From contig NZ_LSIC01000146.1 in the NCBI RefSeq assembly GCF_001556045.1, positions 1-61,416 on the forward strand: a stretch of DNA of 61,416 nucleotides, in the 5' to 3' direction. Source of the DNA: Bradyrhizobium sp. CCH5-F6 (GTDB lineage Bacteria > Pseudomonadota > Alphaproteobacteria > Rhizobiales > Xanthobacteraceae). Every line of letters starts with the position of its first letter. Within the stretch, counting starts at the first letter, position 1. Of the stretch, positions 51,279 to 59,622 are shown in pieces. Under the pieces are notes generated by a model, which was not told where the DNA came from, ran no database searches, and saw nothing but the letters and a program-made list of their open reading frames with translations. The position numbers were made by a program, and so were the translations under genes.

Positions 51279-51632
51279 ATGAAGAACGGCCTCTATTCAA
51301 TTCACGTGACCCTGCTCGATGGTCGAGTCGGCAAGGGCAGCGGCGTGATTCTTTTCCGCGACGGCAAGATTCTCGGCGGCGATGCCTACCTCTATTACAC
51401 CGGCAGCTACACGGTGAAGGACAACAACACCTTCAAGGGCGAGGTGCTGGTGCAACGGCACACCTCGCCTCGGGGCAACGACAATCCGCTGTTCGGCGGC
51501 CCCGCCCCGGTCGGCATCGGCGTCAGCGGCACTTTCACGGAGACGCGCGGGGAGATGACGGGGACCGCGCTGGTCGGCAAGGCCAGCCAGATCTTTGGCG
51601 CGACGCTGCACAAGCTAGCCGACGTCGATTAG
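51279..51632 (+). CDS. GrlR-family regulatory protein
   Basis: 117 residues from an ATG at 51279. MKNGLYSIHVTLLDGRVGKGSGVILFRDGKILGGDAYLYYTGSYTVKDNNTFKGEVLVQRHT ... PVGIGVSGTFTETRGEMTGTALVGKASQIF is a lipocalin-like GrlR fold. GrlR in enteropathogens is a type III secretion repressor that binds the activator GrlA. No type III genes are in this window, so the partner here is unknown. It is convergent with the kinase that follows, with abutting stops. Confidence 0.78.
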   Translation: MKNGLYSIHVTLLDGRVGKGSGVILFRDGKILGGDAYLYYTGSYTVKDNNTFKGEVLVQRHTSPRGNDNPLFGGPAPVGIGVSGTFTETRGEMTGTALVGKASQIFGATLHKLADVD

Positions 51633-54320
51633 CTATTCGGCCGCCTGCTCGAGCGGCGCTACGCGCGGCAGGATGATCTGGATCCGCGTGCCGCCGCCCG
51701 GCTCGGAATCGAGGTCGAGCCGTCCGCCGAGCCGATTGGTCACGATGCTGTAGACGATGTGCAGGCCGAGACCGGTGCCGCCCTGGTCGCGCCGCGTCGT
51801 GAAGAACGGATCAAAGGCACGGCGACGGACGTCCAGCGACATGCCGCAGCCATTGTCGGAGAAGATGATCTCGACATTGTCCTTGCCGGACTCACGCACC
51901 TGGATCTCGATGGTCCCCGGCCGGCCGTCCGGGAAGGCGTGCGCCACCGAATTGAGAAACAGGTTGGTCAGCACCTGGCCGTACGGACCGGGATAGCTGT
52001 TCATGGTCAGATCAGGCTGGCACTCGACGTTGAGCGTCAGATTGTGCTTGCGCAGGCCCGGTCGCAGGCTCATCACCACCTGCTCGGTGAGGTCGCCCAG
52101 GTCGAAAGTGCGCTGGTCCGAATAGTTGCGGTCGGCGGCGACCTGCTTGAACGACTGGATCAACTCGGCGGCGCGGTTGAGGTTGGAGACGAGCTGCGAG
52201 GACGCGTCGCGACTGGTGCTGAGGAAGTCGTTGAGCGTGGAGCGGCGCAACTCGCCGCGCTCGACTTCCGCGGTGAACATCGCGGTCTTGCGCTCCAGCG
52301 CGGAGGCGACCGTAAGGCTGATGCCGACGGGATTGTTGACCTCGTGGGCGACACCGGCGACCAGACGCCCGAGCGCGGCGAGCTTCTCCGCCTCGATCAA
52401 CGAGGCCTGGGTCTCACGCAGGTTGCGCAGCGCGGTCTCGGCGGCTTCCTTGGCCTTGCGCATTTCCTGCTCGCCGCGCTTGCGCTCGCCGATGTCGAGC
52501 GCGACGGTCACGATCCGCTCGATCTCGCCCTCGGCATCGAGCAGCGGCAGCTTGTTGACCAGCCACTGCCGCATGTTGCCTGCCGCGTCCTTGTACTCCT
52601 CCTCGTAGAAGCCGAGCCCTTTGCGGAGCTTGAGCACCTTCTTGTCGTTCTCGTCGGACTTGGCCGCGCCGTAGCGCGACATCAGGTCCGCGGTGGTGCG
52701 GCCGATCGCGTCCCCGGGTTCGATGTTGAAGATGCCGGCCATGTAGCGGTTCATCAGCACGTAGTGCAGGTTGCGATCCTTGACGTTGATCACCGCGGGC
52801 ACGGTGTCGATGACCTGCTGGAGCAGGCGCCGGCCTTCGGCGATGGCGTCTTCCGCGCGCTTCTGGTCGGTGATGTCGCGCAGCGTGCCCTCGTAGCGGA
52901 CGATGTTGCCCTGCTCGTCCCGCACGCCCGTGGCGCTGTCGGAGAGCCACAGGATGTTGCCGTCGCGCTGGCGCACCTGGTACTCGAACTCCCTCACCAT
53001 GCCGTCGCGCGCCATCAGTCGCTGATATTCGGCGCGGGCTTCGGGATGGACGTAGATCGTGTGGGCAATGTCGTTGATGCTGTCGATCAGATGCTGGGGG
53101 GTGTCATAGCCCATCATCCGCGCCAGGGCCGGATTGGCGTTGAGGAGGTCACCGGCCGGCGTCGTCACATAGATGCCGTCGACCGAGCCCTCGAACAGCT
53201 TCCGGTAACTCTCTTCGGCGAGGCGCTGTTCGGTGAGGGCGTGTACCGCCGCCTCGCGCGCCATGTCGGCCTCCTCCAGCGCGCGGCGGAACACCTCGGC
53301 CGCCCGCGCGATGTCGCCGATCTCGTTGTCGAGCTCGGCGGACGGGATCGATGTGTCTTTCCGGCCGGCCGCCAGGGCGCGGATGGACCGCGCGATCTGG
53401 GCGAGCGGACGGACCGTCCTGCGCACCACGAACAGCGCGGCGGCGATGCCGATCAGCACGCCGACCGTACCGAGCACGATGCTCTGCCACCGCGCCTCGG
53501 TCAGGGTGCGGGCGAAATCGCGCGAGAGCACGTGGCCGCGCCGGGAGCTGACCTCACGCAGCAATTCCGTGACGCGGCCGATCAATCGGCCTTCGGTTCC
53601 CAACACCTCGCGATCGATGTCGGCGATCTGCCTCTCACGGACGGCCACTGCCATGATGGCCTCGGCATAATCGTTCACCGCCGACTTCAGCCTGGCATCG
53701 CCAATGTCGAGCGCCCGCATCCCCTGCGCCGCTTGCTCGGCCGCGGACGGGTTGCGCGCGAGCAGCCCGAGCGCGATTCGGCTCTGCGCCTCGGACAGGC
53801 GGGACGCCAGCTCGCGATCCGCGGTGCCTGCGACGACTGAGTCGAACTGTTCGCGCAGCGGCGGCAGGCCGGCGAGCAGTTGGGCGCGGCGATCGATAAG
53901 GGCGGATATCCGCTCGAGGCCGGTGCGGTAGGTCGCAAGCCGCTCGGTGACCCCGTCGATCATGTCCTGCTGCTCGGGCGCGAGCTCGATGCGGGTCTTC
54001 TTCAGGATGTCGCTGAGCGTCGAGGCCGCCTCGCCGACCTGCTGGAACTGGATGCCGGCGCCGGGGTCGGTGACGAAGTCGCGGGCGGCAAGCCGCAGCT
54101 CGTTCATGCGGCGGTCGATATCCTCGGCGAGGTCCCCGACGCTCTGGAGCCGCTGCAGCTCGGCGAAGGTGGTATCGATGTGCCGGATCGCGATCACGCT
54201 CGCGGTCGACGTGACGATGATCACCGCCAGCACCAACAGGAAGCTGCCGAAGGTGAGCTGGCCGATGGAGAGCGAGAATGTTCGCCTTTTCTCAGGGGGC
54301 GGCGTCAATTCGGCGGACAT
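51633..54320 (-). CDS. Membrane-bound PAS-domain sensor histidine kinase
   Basis: 895 residues from the ATG at 54320. TM1 (about 18-45) and TM2 (about 315-335) bracket a helical periplasmic sensor; a HAMP domain (RRTVRPLAQIARSIRALAAGRKDTSIP) follows. Two PAS domains lie at about 380-490 (YRKLFEGSVDGIYVTTPAGDLLNANPALARMMGY) and 515-640 (DTVPAVINVKDRNLHYVLMNRYMAGIF), each with a PAC motif. HisKA has the His of GVAHEVNNPVG; HATPase has LTNLFLNSVAHAF, FSDNGCGM and GTGLGLHIVYSIVTN. No response regulator is adjacent, so it is an orphan kinase. Confidence 0.9.
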   Translation of the reverse strand: MSAELTPPPEKRRTFSLSIGQLTFGSFLLVLAVIIVTSTASVIAIRHIDTTFAELQRLQSVGDLAEDIDRRMNELRLAARDFVTDPGAGIQFQQVGEAASTLSDILKKTRIELAPEQQDMIDGVTERLATYRTGLERISALIDRRAQLLAGLPPLREQFDSVVAGTADRELASRLSEAQSRIALGLLARNPSAAEQAAQGMRALDIGDARLKSAVNDYAEAIMAVAVRERQIADIDREVLGTEGRLIGRVTELLREVSSRRGHVLSRDFARTLTEARWQSIVLGTVGVLIGIAAALFVVRRTVRPLAQIARSIRALAAGRKDTSIPSAELDNEIGDIARAAEVFRRALEEADMAREAAVHALTEQRLAEESYRKLFEGSVDGIYVTTPAGDLLNANPALARMMGYDTPQHLIDSINDIAHTIYVHPEARAEYQRLMARDGMVREFEYQVRQRDGNILWLSDSATGVRDEQGNIVRYEGTLRDITDQKRAEDAIAEGRRLLQQVIDTVPAVINVKDRNLHYVLMNRYMAGIFNIEPGDAIGRTTADLMSRYGAAKSDENDKKVLKLRKGLGFYEEEYKDAAGNMRQWLVNKLPLLDAEGEIERIVTVALDIGERKRGEQEMRKAKEAAETALRNLRETQASLIEAEKLAALGRLVAGVAHEVNNPVGISLTVASALERKTAMFTAEVERGELRRSTLNDFLSTSRDASSQLVSNLNRAAELIQSFKQVAADRNYSDQRTFDLGDLTEQVVMSLRPGLRKHNLTLNVECQPDLTMNSYPGPYGQVLTNLFLNSVAHAFPDGRPGTIEIQVRESGKDNVEIIFSDNGCGMSLDVRRRAFDPFFTTRRDQGGTGLGLHIVYSIVTNRLGGRLDLDSEPGGGTRIQIILPRVAPLEQAAE

Positions 54321-54443
54321 TGGTGGTTTGAGGACCGGGCTGCTGGAGCCCCAATATACGACGTATTGCCGCCCGGGGGGAACATGCCTCGGGACGCGGA
54401 ACATCCTTAATATTTGGGCCGGACGCCCTTTTAAGCTTCGGCC

Positions 54444-55358
54444 TTACGATGGTTTTCTGCTGGGTGCCCTGCGGGCCGGGATCGTCATGGCAGCGACGCC
54501 AAGGACGACGCAGGCAAGTCCGATCCAGGCGGTCCGGCCCAGGGTCTCGCCCAGGAAGACGATGCTGATGGCGACCCCGATGGGGACGCGCAGGTAAGCC
54601 TGCGCGGTGGTGCCGACCGAACCCAGAGTCTGGATCAGGCGGAAATAGATCGCGAACGCTGCTGCGGTCGAGAACACTGCGAGCGCCAGCAGAGCCAATG
54701 TCGAAGACAGCGAGGGCGACAGCGTCCAGGGTTGCTCGAGCACCAGCGAAGCCGGGATCAGGACCGCGGCACCCGCCAGCAGCGAGCCGGCCGCCGGCGC
54801 CATGGGATCGAGGTCCTTGAAGCTGCGACCGAAGATCGCGGCGCAGGCATAGCATATGGTGGCAGCGACGATCGCGGCCTCGGCGACGAGGCCGCTGCCG
54901 ATGTCACGGAAGGCATCGACGCCGACGATCAGCAGGATGCCGGCCATTCCCGCCACGACCCCGAACAGCTTCCGCGGCGTCGTCGCCTCGTGGCGCGTGA
55001 CGACCGCCGTGAGCAGGAAGGTGAAGATCGGCCCGGCCGAGTTGAGGATGGTAGCGAGCGCGGCATCGACATGGCGCTCGCCCCAGGCGATCAGCGTCCA
55101 GGGGATCACGCTGTTGAGCACGGCCTGGAACGCGAAGCGACGCCAGGTCGCGGCATCCCTCGGCATCTCGATGCCCCGCGCCCGCATGACGACGAGCAGC
55201 AGCACTCCGGCGATCGCGGTGCGCGCTGCGATCAGCGTGATCGGGGGGATGGTGGCGACGCCGAGCTTGATGAAGGTGTAGGAACTGCCCCACAGCGTCG
55301 CGAGCGCGACCAGCAGCGCCAGCTCCACGACGATGCTCGTGTCCTGCCTGCTGTCCAT
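54444..55358 (-). CDS. DMT-superfamily transporter (EamA)
   Basis: 304 residues from the ATG at 55358; upstream starts at 55376 (ATG) and 55382 (TTG) are possible. Ten hydrophobic segments in two EamA repeats: LVALATLWGSSYTFIKLGVATIPP and LIQTLGSVGTTAQAYLRVPIGVAISIVFLGETLGRTAWIGLACVVLGVAAM. Probable exporter of a small metabolite. It ends 124 bases from the kinase start, whose leader it faces, and the NUDIX gene is upstream on the same strand, 80 bases away. Confidence 0.83.
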   Translation of the reverse strand: MDSRQDTSIVVELALLVALATLWGSSYTFIKLGVATIPPITLIAARTAIAGVLLLVVMRARGIEMPRDAATWRRFAFQAVLNSVIPWTLIAWGERHVDAALATILNSAGPIFTFLLTAVVTRHEATTPRKLFGVVAGMAGILLIVGVDAFRDIGSGLVAEAAIVAATICYACAAIFGRSFKDLDPMAPAAGSLLAGAAVLIPASLVLEQPWTLSPSLSSTLALLALAVFSTAAAFAIYFRLIQTLGSVGTTAQAYLRVPIGVAISIVFLGETLGRTAWIGLACVVLGVAAMTIPARRAPSRKPS

Positions 55359-55438
55359 CCGATGCGTCCCATCCATTTGCAATGGACGGAATCTAGCGCA
55401 CCCGCAGCTCTCGATACTTCGCTTGGTATCGAAGTGTC

Positions 55439-56233
55439 CTAGCCGACCGCGCCGACCTCGAACACCTCGCCGTCATAGCCGGCCTCGCGGGGAATGCGGA
55501 GCTGGCGACCGGTTTCGGTCTTGGTCATGACCGGCATCACCGTGACGATGGACAGCCCGCGGGCGTGCTCGATTGCGGCGCTCACGTTTGGCTGCTTGGC
55601 GAGCCGGATCAGGTTGCGCGTGGTCGGGAACGGCAGCTTGAAGCGGCCGCTCTCACCGCCCTCCACCGCTTCGCGCGGCGAGACCCAGATCGAATCCGTG
55701 GACTCGCGGCCATCATGGGCGCCGAGTTGATCGGGGGGAGCTGCCGCGAGGAAGAACCAGGTGTCGAAGCGCTTGGGCATACCTTCCGGCGTGATCCAGT
55801 GCGCGTAGGGCACGAGCGTGTCCAGCGCGAGCTGGAGGCCGTTGTCGGCGAGAATGCTCTGGAAGCTGATGTTGTGCTCGTTGAGGGCGAGGCGGTGCTT
55901 GTCGGCGATTTCGCCGGCGCGCGCGCCATCGATCTCAGCGGTCGAGCCCTTCGGCCGCGCCAGGAGGATGCCGCTCTCCTCAAAGGTCTCGCGGATCGCG
56001 GCGATCCGGAAGCCGCGATCCTCTTCGCTCAGGCCCTCGCCGCCGGAATATAGCTCGGTGCGGGCGACGATCTCCTTGTCGCCGGCATCGACACTGCCGC
56101 CGGGAAACACCAGCGCGCCCGAATTGAACTCGATCTGATGATGGCGAACCATCATGAAGACTTCCACCTCCTGCGCGCCGTCGCGCAGCAGGAGGATCGT
56201 TGAGGCCGGGCGGGATGCCGATGTCTCTGCCAT
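55439..56233 (-). CDS. NUDIX hydrolase
   Basis: 264 residues. The NUDIX box is GGEGLSEEDRGFRIAAIRETFEESGILL (GX5EX7REUXEEXGU with the REtfEESG core). Preceding VMVRHHQIEFNSGALVFPGGSVDAGDKE fits this fold. It is longer than the minimal NUDIX domain and belongs to the group that often hydrolyses CoA or nucleotide diphosphates. It starts four bases after the DapA-like gene stop, so it belongs to the same operon. A CoA-directed role would suit the beta-oxidation genes but is inference. Confidence 0.83.
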   Translation of the reverse strand: MAETSASRPASTILLLRDGAQEVEVFMMVRHHQIEFNSGALVFPGGSVDAGDKEIVARTELYSGGEGLSEEDRGFRIAAIRETFEESGILLARPKGSTAEIDGARAGEIADKHRLALNEHNISFQSILADNGLQLALDTLVPYAHWITPEGMPKRFDTWFFLAAAPPDQLGAHDGRESTDSIWVSPREAVEGGESGRFKLPFPTTRNLIRLAKQPNVSAAIEHARGLSIVTVMPVMTKTETGRQLRIPREAGYDGEVFEVGAVG

Positions 56234-56237
56234 TCAA

Positions 56238-57191
56238 TTAACCTGCAGCGCTGGATTGCGGGCCGAGATTGGCGCGCTTGTCATAACGGGCGACACGCGA
56301 CAGGAGGTAGTCGACCTCGGCCTTTGCGGTCGGTGTCATGGTCGCGCCGGGCTTGCGCTGGGCGCTGGAGGAGATGATGCCGCGCTTCTGCAGCACGTAT
56401 TTGCGCACGGTCAGACCGACGCCGGGCTGCTGCTCGTAGCGGATCAGCGGCAGATGCGCATCGAAGATATCGTGCGCGGCATCGCGTTTGCCGGCCTTGG
56501 AGAGGTTGACGACGTCGATCAGGAGCTCTGGGAAGGCATAGCCGGTCATGGCCCCGTCGGCGCCGCGCTCCATCTCGAAATCGAGGAACGTGCCGCCGTT
56601 GCCGCAGAGGATCGAGAGCGGCCGGAGCGATCCGTCCTTCTGGAAGCCACGCAGGGTCGAGATCTTCTCCAGGCCCGGCCAGTCCTCGTGCTTGAGCATC
56701 ACGCAGTTCGGATTGTCCATGACGATCTTGCGGATCACGGCAGGCGTGAACACCACCGAGAGGGTCAACGGATAGTCCTGGAGCACCCAGGGCACGTCGG
56801 GGCCGATCGCCTCGGCCGCCTGCTTGAAATAACCGACGATCTGGTCGTCAGTGCGCAAGCTCGGCGGCGGTGCGATCATGACACCGGCCGCGCCCGCATC
56901 CATCGAGGCACGCGCCAGCGAGCGCATCGTCGCGAAGCCCGGCGCGGAGACGCCGACGATGACCTGCATCTTCCTGGCGCGCTTGACGTAACGCACCGCC
57001 ACCTGCTCGGCCTCGGCAGCGTCGAGCTTCGGCGCTTCGCCCAGGATGCCCAGCACCGTGACGCCGTCGCAGCCGACCTCCTCGTAGAAATCGGTCAGAC
57101 GGTCAATCGAGCGCTCATCGATCCGGCCGTCGTCGTGGAACGGCGTCGGCGCGATTGCGAAAGTGCCCTTGGCGTCGGCGGTGAGTTTCAT
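56238..57191 (-). CDS. DapA-family (dihydrodipicolinate synthase-like) lyase/aldolase
   Basis: 317 residues, TIM barrel of the N-acetylneuraminate lyase superfamily. Schiff-base Lys is in NCVMLKHEDWPGLE (about 165), the catalytic Tyr is in WVLQDYPLTL (about 137), and GILGEAPKLDAAEAEQV is the pyruvate-binding region (the usual GTTGE is GILGE here). It is likely an aldolase or dehydratase rather than lysine biosynthesis. The start is the ATG at 57191 (MKLTADAKG). It lies 28 bases after the SDR gene. Confidence 0.85.
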   Translation of the reverse strand: MKLTADAKGTFAIAPTPFHDDGRIDERSIDRLTDFYEEVGCDGVTVLGILGEAPKLDAAEAEQVAVRYVKRARKMQVIVGVSAPGFATMRSLARASMDAGAAGVMIAPPPSLRTDDQIVGYFKQAAEAIGPDVPWVLQDYPLTLSVVFTPAVIRKIVMDNPNCVMLKHEDWPGLEKISTLRGFQKDGSLRPLSILCGNGGTFLDFEMERGADGAMTGYAFPELLIDVVNLSKAGKRDAAHDIFDAHLPLIRYEQQPGVGLTVRKYVLQKRGIISSSAQRKPGATMTPTAKAEVDYLLSRVARYDKRANLGPQSSAAG

Positions 57192-57219
57192 CGTGGTCCT
57201 TGTCTCTCTAGCGTGTTGG

Positions 57220-58098
57220 CTAGAACCTCCGCGCCCCCATCTTGATCTGCTCCTCGGAGAAGAAGATCTCCTTGGCATGCTCAACGATGTCCTGGGCGTT
57301 CCAGCCCGAGTGCGGCGGTTTCCAGCCTTCCATTTCCATCATCCGCATTTCGCGCACGCCGCGGGGCCCGGACACGCCCAGCACCTTGCCGGTCTGGTCG
57401 CCCGACAAGTCGCTGACCATGTATAGCACGGCCGGCGCGATGCCGTCCGGCCCCAGCGCCGCGCCGGGGTTCTCCTTATAGCGGGGCAGGTCTGCGGTCA
57501 TGCGGGTCAGGGCGCCCGGGGCGAGCGTCCAGACCCGGATGTTGTACTTGCGCCCCTCGATGGCCAGCACGTTGGACAGGCCCCAGATGCCGCCCTTGGC
57601 CGCACCATAGTTGCTTTGGCCGAAATTGCCGATCAGCCCCGAGGTCGAGGAGGTGTTGACGATGACGCCGCCGCCGTTTTCCCGCATCCAGCGAAACACC
57701 GGCAGGGTGCAACAAAAGGTGCCCTTCAGGTGGACCTTGATGACCTTGTCCCAATCGGCCTCGGAGGCTTTTGCAAAGGTCTGGTCGCGCAGAATGCCCG
57801 CGTTGTTGACGAGGATGTCGGCGCGGCCGAAATGCTTGATGGCGTCGTCGAACACCGACTGTCCGCCTTCCATGGTGGAGATGTCGGCGCCGTTCGCGAC
57901 CGCCTTGCCGCCCTCGGCCTTGATCGCGTCGACCACCTGCTGCGCCATGGACTTGTCGGCGCCGGAGCCGTCGCGAGGCCCGCCGAGATCGTTGACGACG
58001 ACCGAGGCCCCTTCCCGCGCGAACAGTCTTGCGTAGGCCTCACCGAGTCCCCCGCCCGCGCCGGTGATCAGCGCAACCTTGCCGTCGAGCAGTCCCAT
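57220..58098 (-). CDS. SDR, beta-oxidation type (3-hydroxyacyl-CoA dehydrogenase-like)
   Basis: 292 residues. TGAGGGLGEAYARLFAREGA at about 12-31, NNAG at about 94-97, NTSSTSGLIGNFGQSNYGAAKGGI with Ser, Tyr and Lys of the catalytic set, and SVVVNDLGGPRDGSGADKSMA, which is typical of the HSD17B4-like (peroxisomal multifunctional type 2) dehydrogenase domain. It oxidises a 3-hydroxyacyl-CoA, matching the MaoC hydratase upstream. GGGAGAAG precedes the ATG at 58098. Confidence 0.86.
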   Translation of the reverse strand: MGLLDGKVALITGAGGGLGEAYARLFAREGASVVVNDLGGPRDGSGADKSMAQQVVDAIKAEGGKAVANGADISTMEGGQSVFDDAIKHFGRADILVNNAGILRDQTFAKASEADWDKVIKVHLKGTFCCTLPVFRWMRENGGGVIVNTSSTSGLIGNFGQSNYGAAKGGIWGLSNVLAIEGRKYNIRVWTLAPGALTRMTADLPRYKENPGAALGPDGIAPAVLYMVSDLSGDQTGKVLGVSGPRGVREMRMMEMEGWKPPHSGWNAQDIVEHAKEIFFSEEQIKMGARRF

Positions 58099-58129
58099 GG
58101 TCGCTTCTCCCTGTTTGTCTTTCTTTCAC

Positions 58130-58151
58130 CTCTCCCCGCTTGCGGGGAGAG
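58130..58151. repeat. Short intergenic hairpin repeat
   Basis: CTCTCCCCGC-TT-GCGGGGAGAG forms a ten-base-pair stem between the MaoC and SDR genes, about 31 bases before the SDR start. It looks like the GC-rich CTCTCC/GGAGAG repeat common between rhizobial genes. It may attenuate or stabilise the mRNA. Confidence 0.6.
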
Positions 58152-58173
58152 GGAGTGAGACGCCGGTGCCCAC

Positions 58174-59034
58174 CTAACCCAGCACCGTCTTGCCGTTCTT
58201 GATCACGGTGACGCCGCGCGACTTCACCTTGGCCTCGAACGAGATGACGTTGCCGTCCTTCCAGAGGTCCATGGTCACGGTCTCGCCGGGATAGACCGGA
58301 GAGGAGAACCGCGCGACGTGCTGGCGGAAGGCGCTCGCATCGTAATCGGCATAGGTCTGCAGCACGCCGCGGCAGGTGATGCCGTAGGTGCACATGCCGT
58401 GCAGGATCGGGCGCGGGAAACCGGCCTTCTTCGCGAATTCCGGATCGGAGTGCAGCGGATTGCGGTCGCCGCAGAGGCGATAGACCAGCGCCTGATCGGG
58501 GCGCGTCGTGATGTCGATGGTCTTGTCGGGCGCGCGCGAGGGAATCTTGTGCGGATCGGGTTGGGTCAGGTTCGGCCCGCCAAAGCCGCCGTCGCCACGC
58601 GCAAAGCGCGAGGCCACGAGCGTGGCGAGCTTCTCGCCCTTCTCGTTTTTCAGCACGGTCTGGTGAACGATGACGACGCCCTTGTCCTTGCCCTTGTCGT
58701 AGACCTCGAGCACGGAGGAATCGGCGGTGATGTTCGCGGCGACCGGCAGCGGCTGGTGAAAGGTGATGTCGCGCTCGCCGTCCACCACCATCACGCGGTT
58801 GAGATTCATCTCGCCCGGCCCCGAACCCCAGGCGGCGACGGAGGCGAAGGTCGGCACCACCTTCAGCGGCCGCGGCGTCAGCGTGCCCTCGTTGACGAAA
58901 GCGAGCTCCTTCTCGTCCATCGGATCGGCGCCGAGGCCGATGCCATAGGCGTAAAGCATCACCTCGCGATCGGTGTAGGCGTATTTCTGGCCGATGTTCT
59001 TCAGGCCTTTGAGCTCTTCGTATCTGGCGGACAT
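58174..59034 (-). CDS. MaoC-family enoyl-CoA hydratase (hydratase 2)
   Basis: 286 residues from the ATG at 59034. Double-hotdog layout: the N-terminal part (YAYTDREVMLYAYGIGLGADPMDEKELAFVNE) and the C-terminal part with the hydratase 2 motif (YRLCGDRNPLHSDPEFAKKAGFPRPILHGMCTYG), where the Asp and His are catalytic. It hydrates trans-2-enoyl-CoA to 3R-hydroxyacyl-CoA. It fits between the thiolase and the SDR in a chain-shortening cycle. Confidence 0.88.
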   Translation of the reverse strand: MSARYEELKGLKNIGQKYAYTDREVMLYAYGIGLGADPMDEKELAFVNEGTLTPRPLKVVPTFASVAAWGSGPGEMNLNRVMVVDGERDITFHQPLPVAANITADSSVLEVYDKGKDKGVVIVHQTVLKNEKGEKLATLVASRFARGDGGFGGPNLTQPDPHKIPSRAPDKTIDITTRPDQALVYRLCGDRNPLHSDPEFAKKAGFPRPILHGMCTYGITCRGVLQTYADYDASAFRQHVARFSSPVYPGETVTMDLWKDGNVISFEAKVKSRGVTVIKNGKTVLG

Positions 59035-59078
59035 TTTTTGGTTTCCTCCCCGGATTCTCACCGGCGCTCATTGATGCG

Positions 59079-59223
59079 CCCTCTCCCCTTGTGGGAGAGG
59101 GCTACGAGGTGCCGGTCACATACGCGTTTGGGTGAGGGGTTGCCTCCGCATCGAAGGCTCTGTCCGCGGAGCGATACCCCTCATCCGGCGCTTCGCGCCA
59201 CCTTCCCCCACAAGGGGGGAAGG
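59079..59223. repeat. Intergenic repeat with outer hairpins
   Basis: Between the MaoC and DUF35 genes a 145-base segment holds CCCTCTCCCCTTGTGGGAGAGGG at one end and CCTTCCCCCACAAGGGGGGAAGG at the other, each palindromic. It resembles a repeat common in Rhizobiales intergenic regions. It separates the operon into two parts that may be transcribed together or not. Confidence 0.65.
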
Positions 59224-59229
59224 AAGAAA

Positions 59230-59622
59230 CTACGCCGGCGTGAAGAACGGCAGCGGCGCGCCGTCGGTCGGCTTGAACACCACCTTCACCTTCTGGCCGA
59301 TCTTCAGCTTCTCGAGATCGCAGTCGACGAAATTGGTCTGCACCGACGGCCCTTCCTTCAGCGTGACATAGCCGATCGCGTAAGGACCGGTCGGCGACTT
59401 CCGCATCAGGCTCCAGGTGTAGATCGTGCCCTCGCCCGACGCCTCCTCCCACACCGTCTTGTCGGAGTAGCAGAACGGGCAGATCGAGCGCGGGAAGTAG
59501 TGCGCCTCACCACAGGCGGTGCAGCGCTTGATCATGAACTTGCCCTGCTTCGCCGCGTCCCAGAACGCCGCGGTCTCGGGGTTCGTGACGGGTGCCGGAT
59601 ATTTCTTTGCTTCGCTCATCAC
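59230..59622 (-). CDS. DUF35 OB-fold Zn-ribbon protein
   Basis: 130 residues. N-terminal zinc ribbon C-x2-C...C-x2-C (MIKRCTACGEAHYFPRSICPFCYSDK), then the OB-fold (EASGEGTIYTWSLMRKSPTGPYAIGYVTLKEGPSVQTNFVDCDLEKLKIGQKVKVVFKP). DUF35 proteins form complexes with thiolase-like enzymes, for example in steroid side-chain breakdown. Its ATG overlaps the thiolase stop by four bases, so the two are translationally coupled. Confidence 0.88.
   Translation of the reverse strand: MMSEAKKYPAPVTNPETAAFWDAAKQGKFMIKRCTACGEAHYFPRSICPFCYSDKTVWEEASGEGTIYTWSLMRKSPTGPYAIGYVTLKEGPSVQTNFVDCDLEKLKIGQKVKVVFKPTDGAPLPFFTPA

Noticed and set aside
51759..53840. 693-codon plus-strand open frame
   Set aside because: It is antisense to the PAS kinase, whose motifs are complete.
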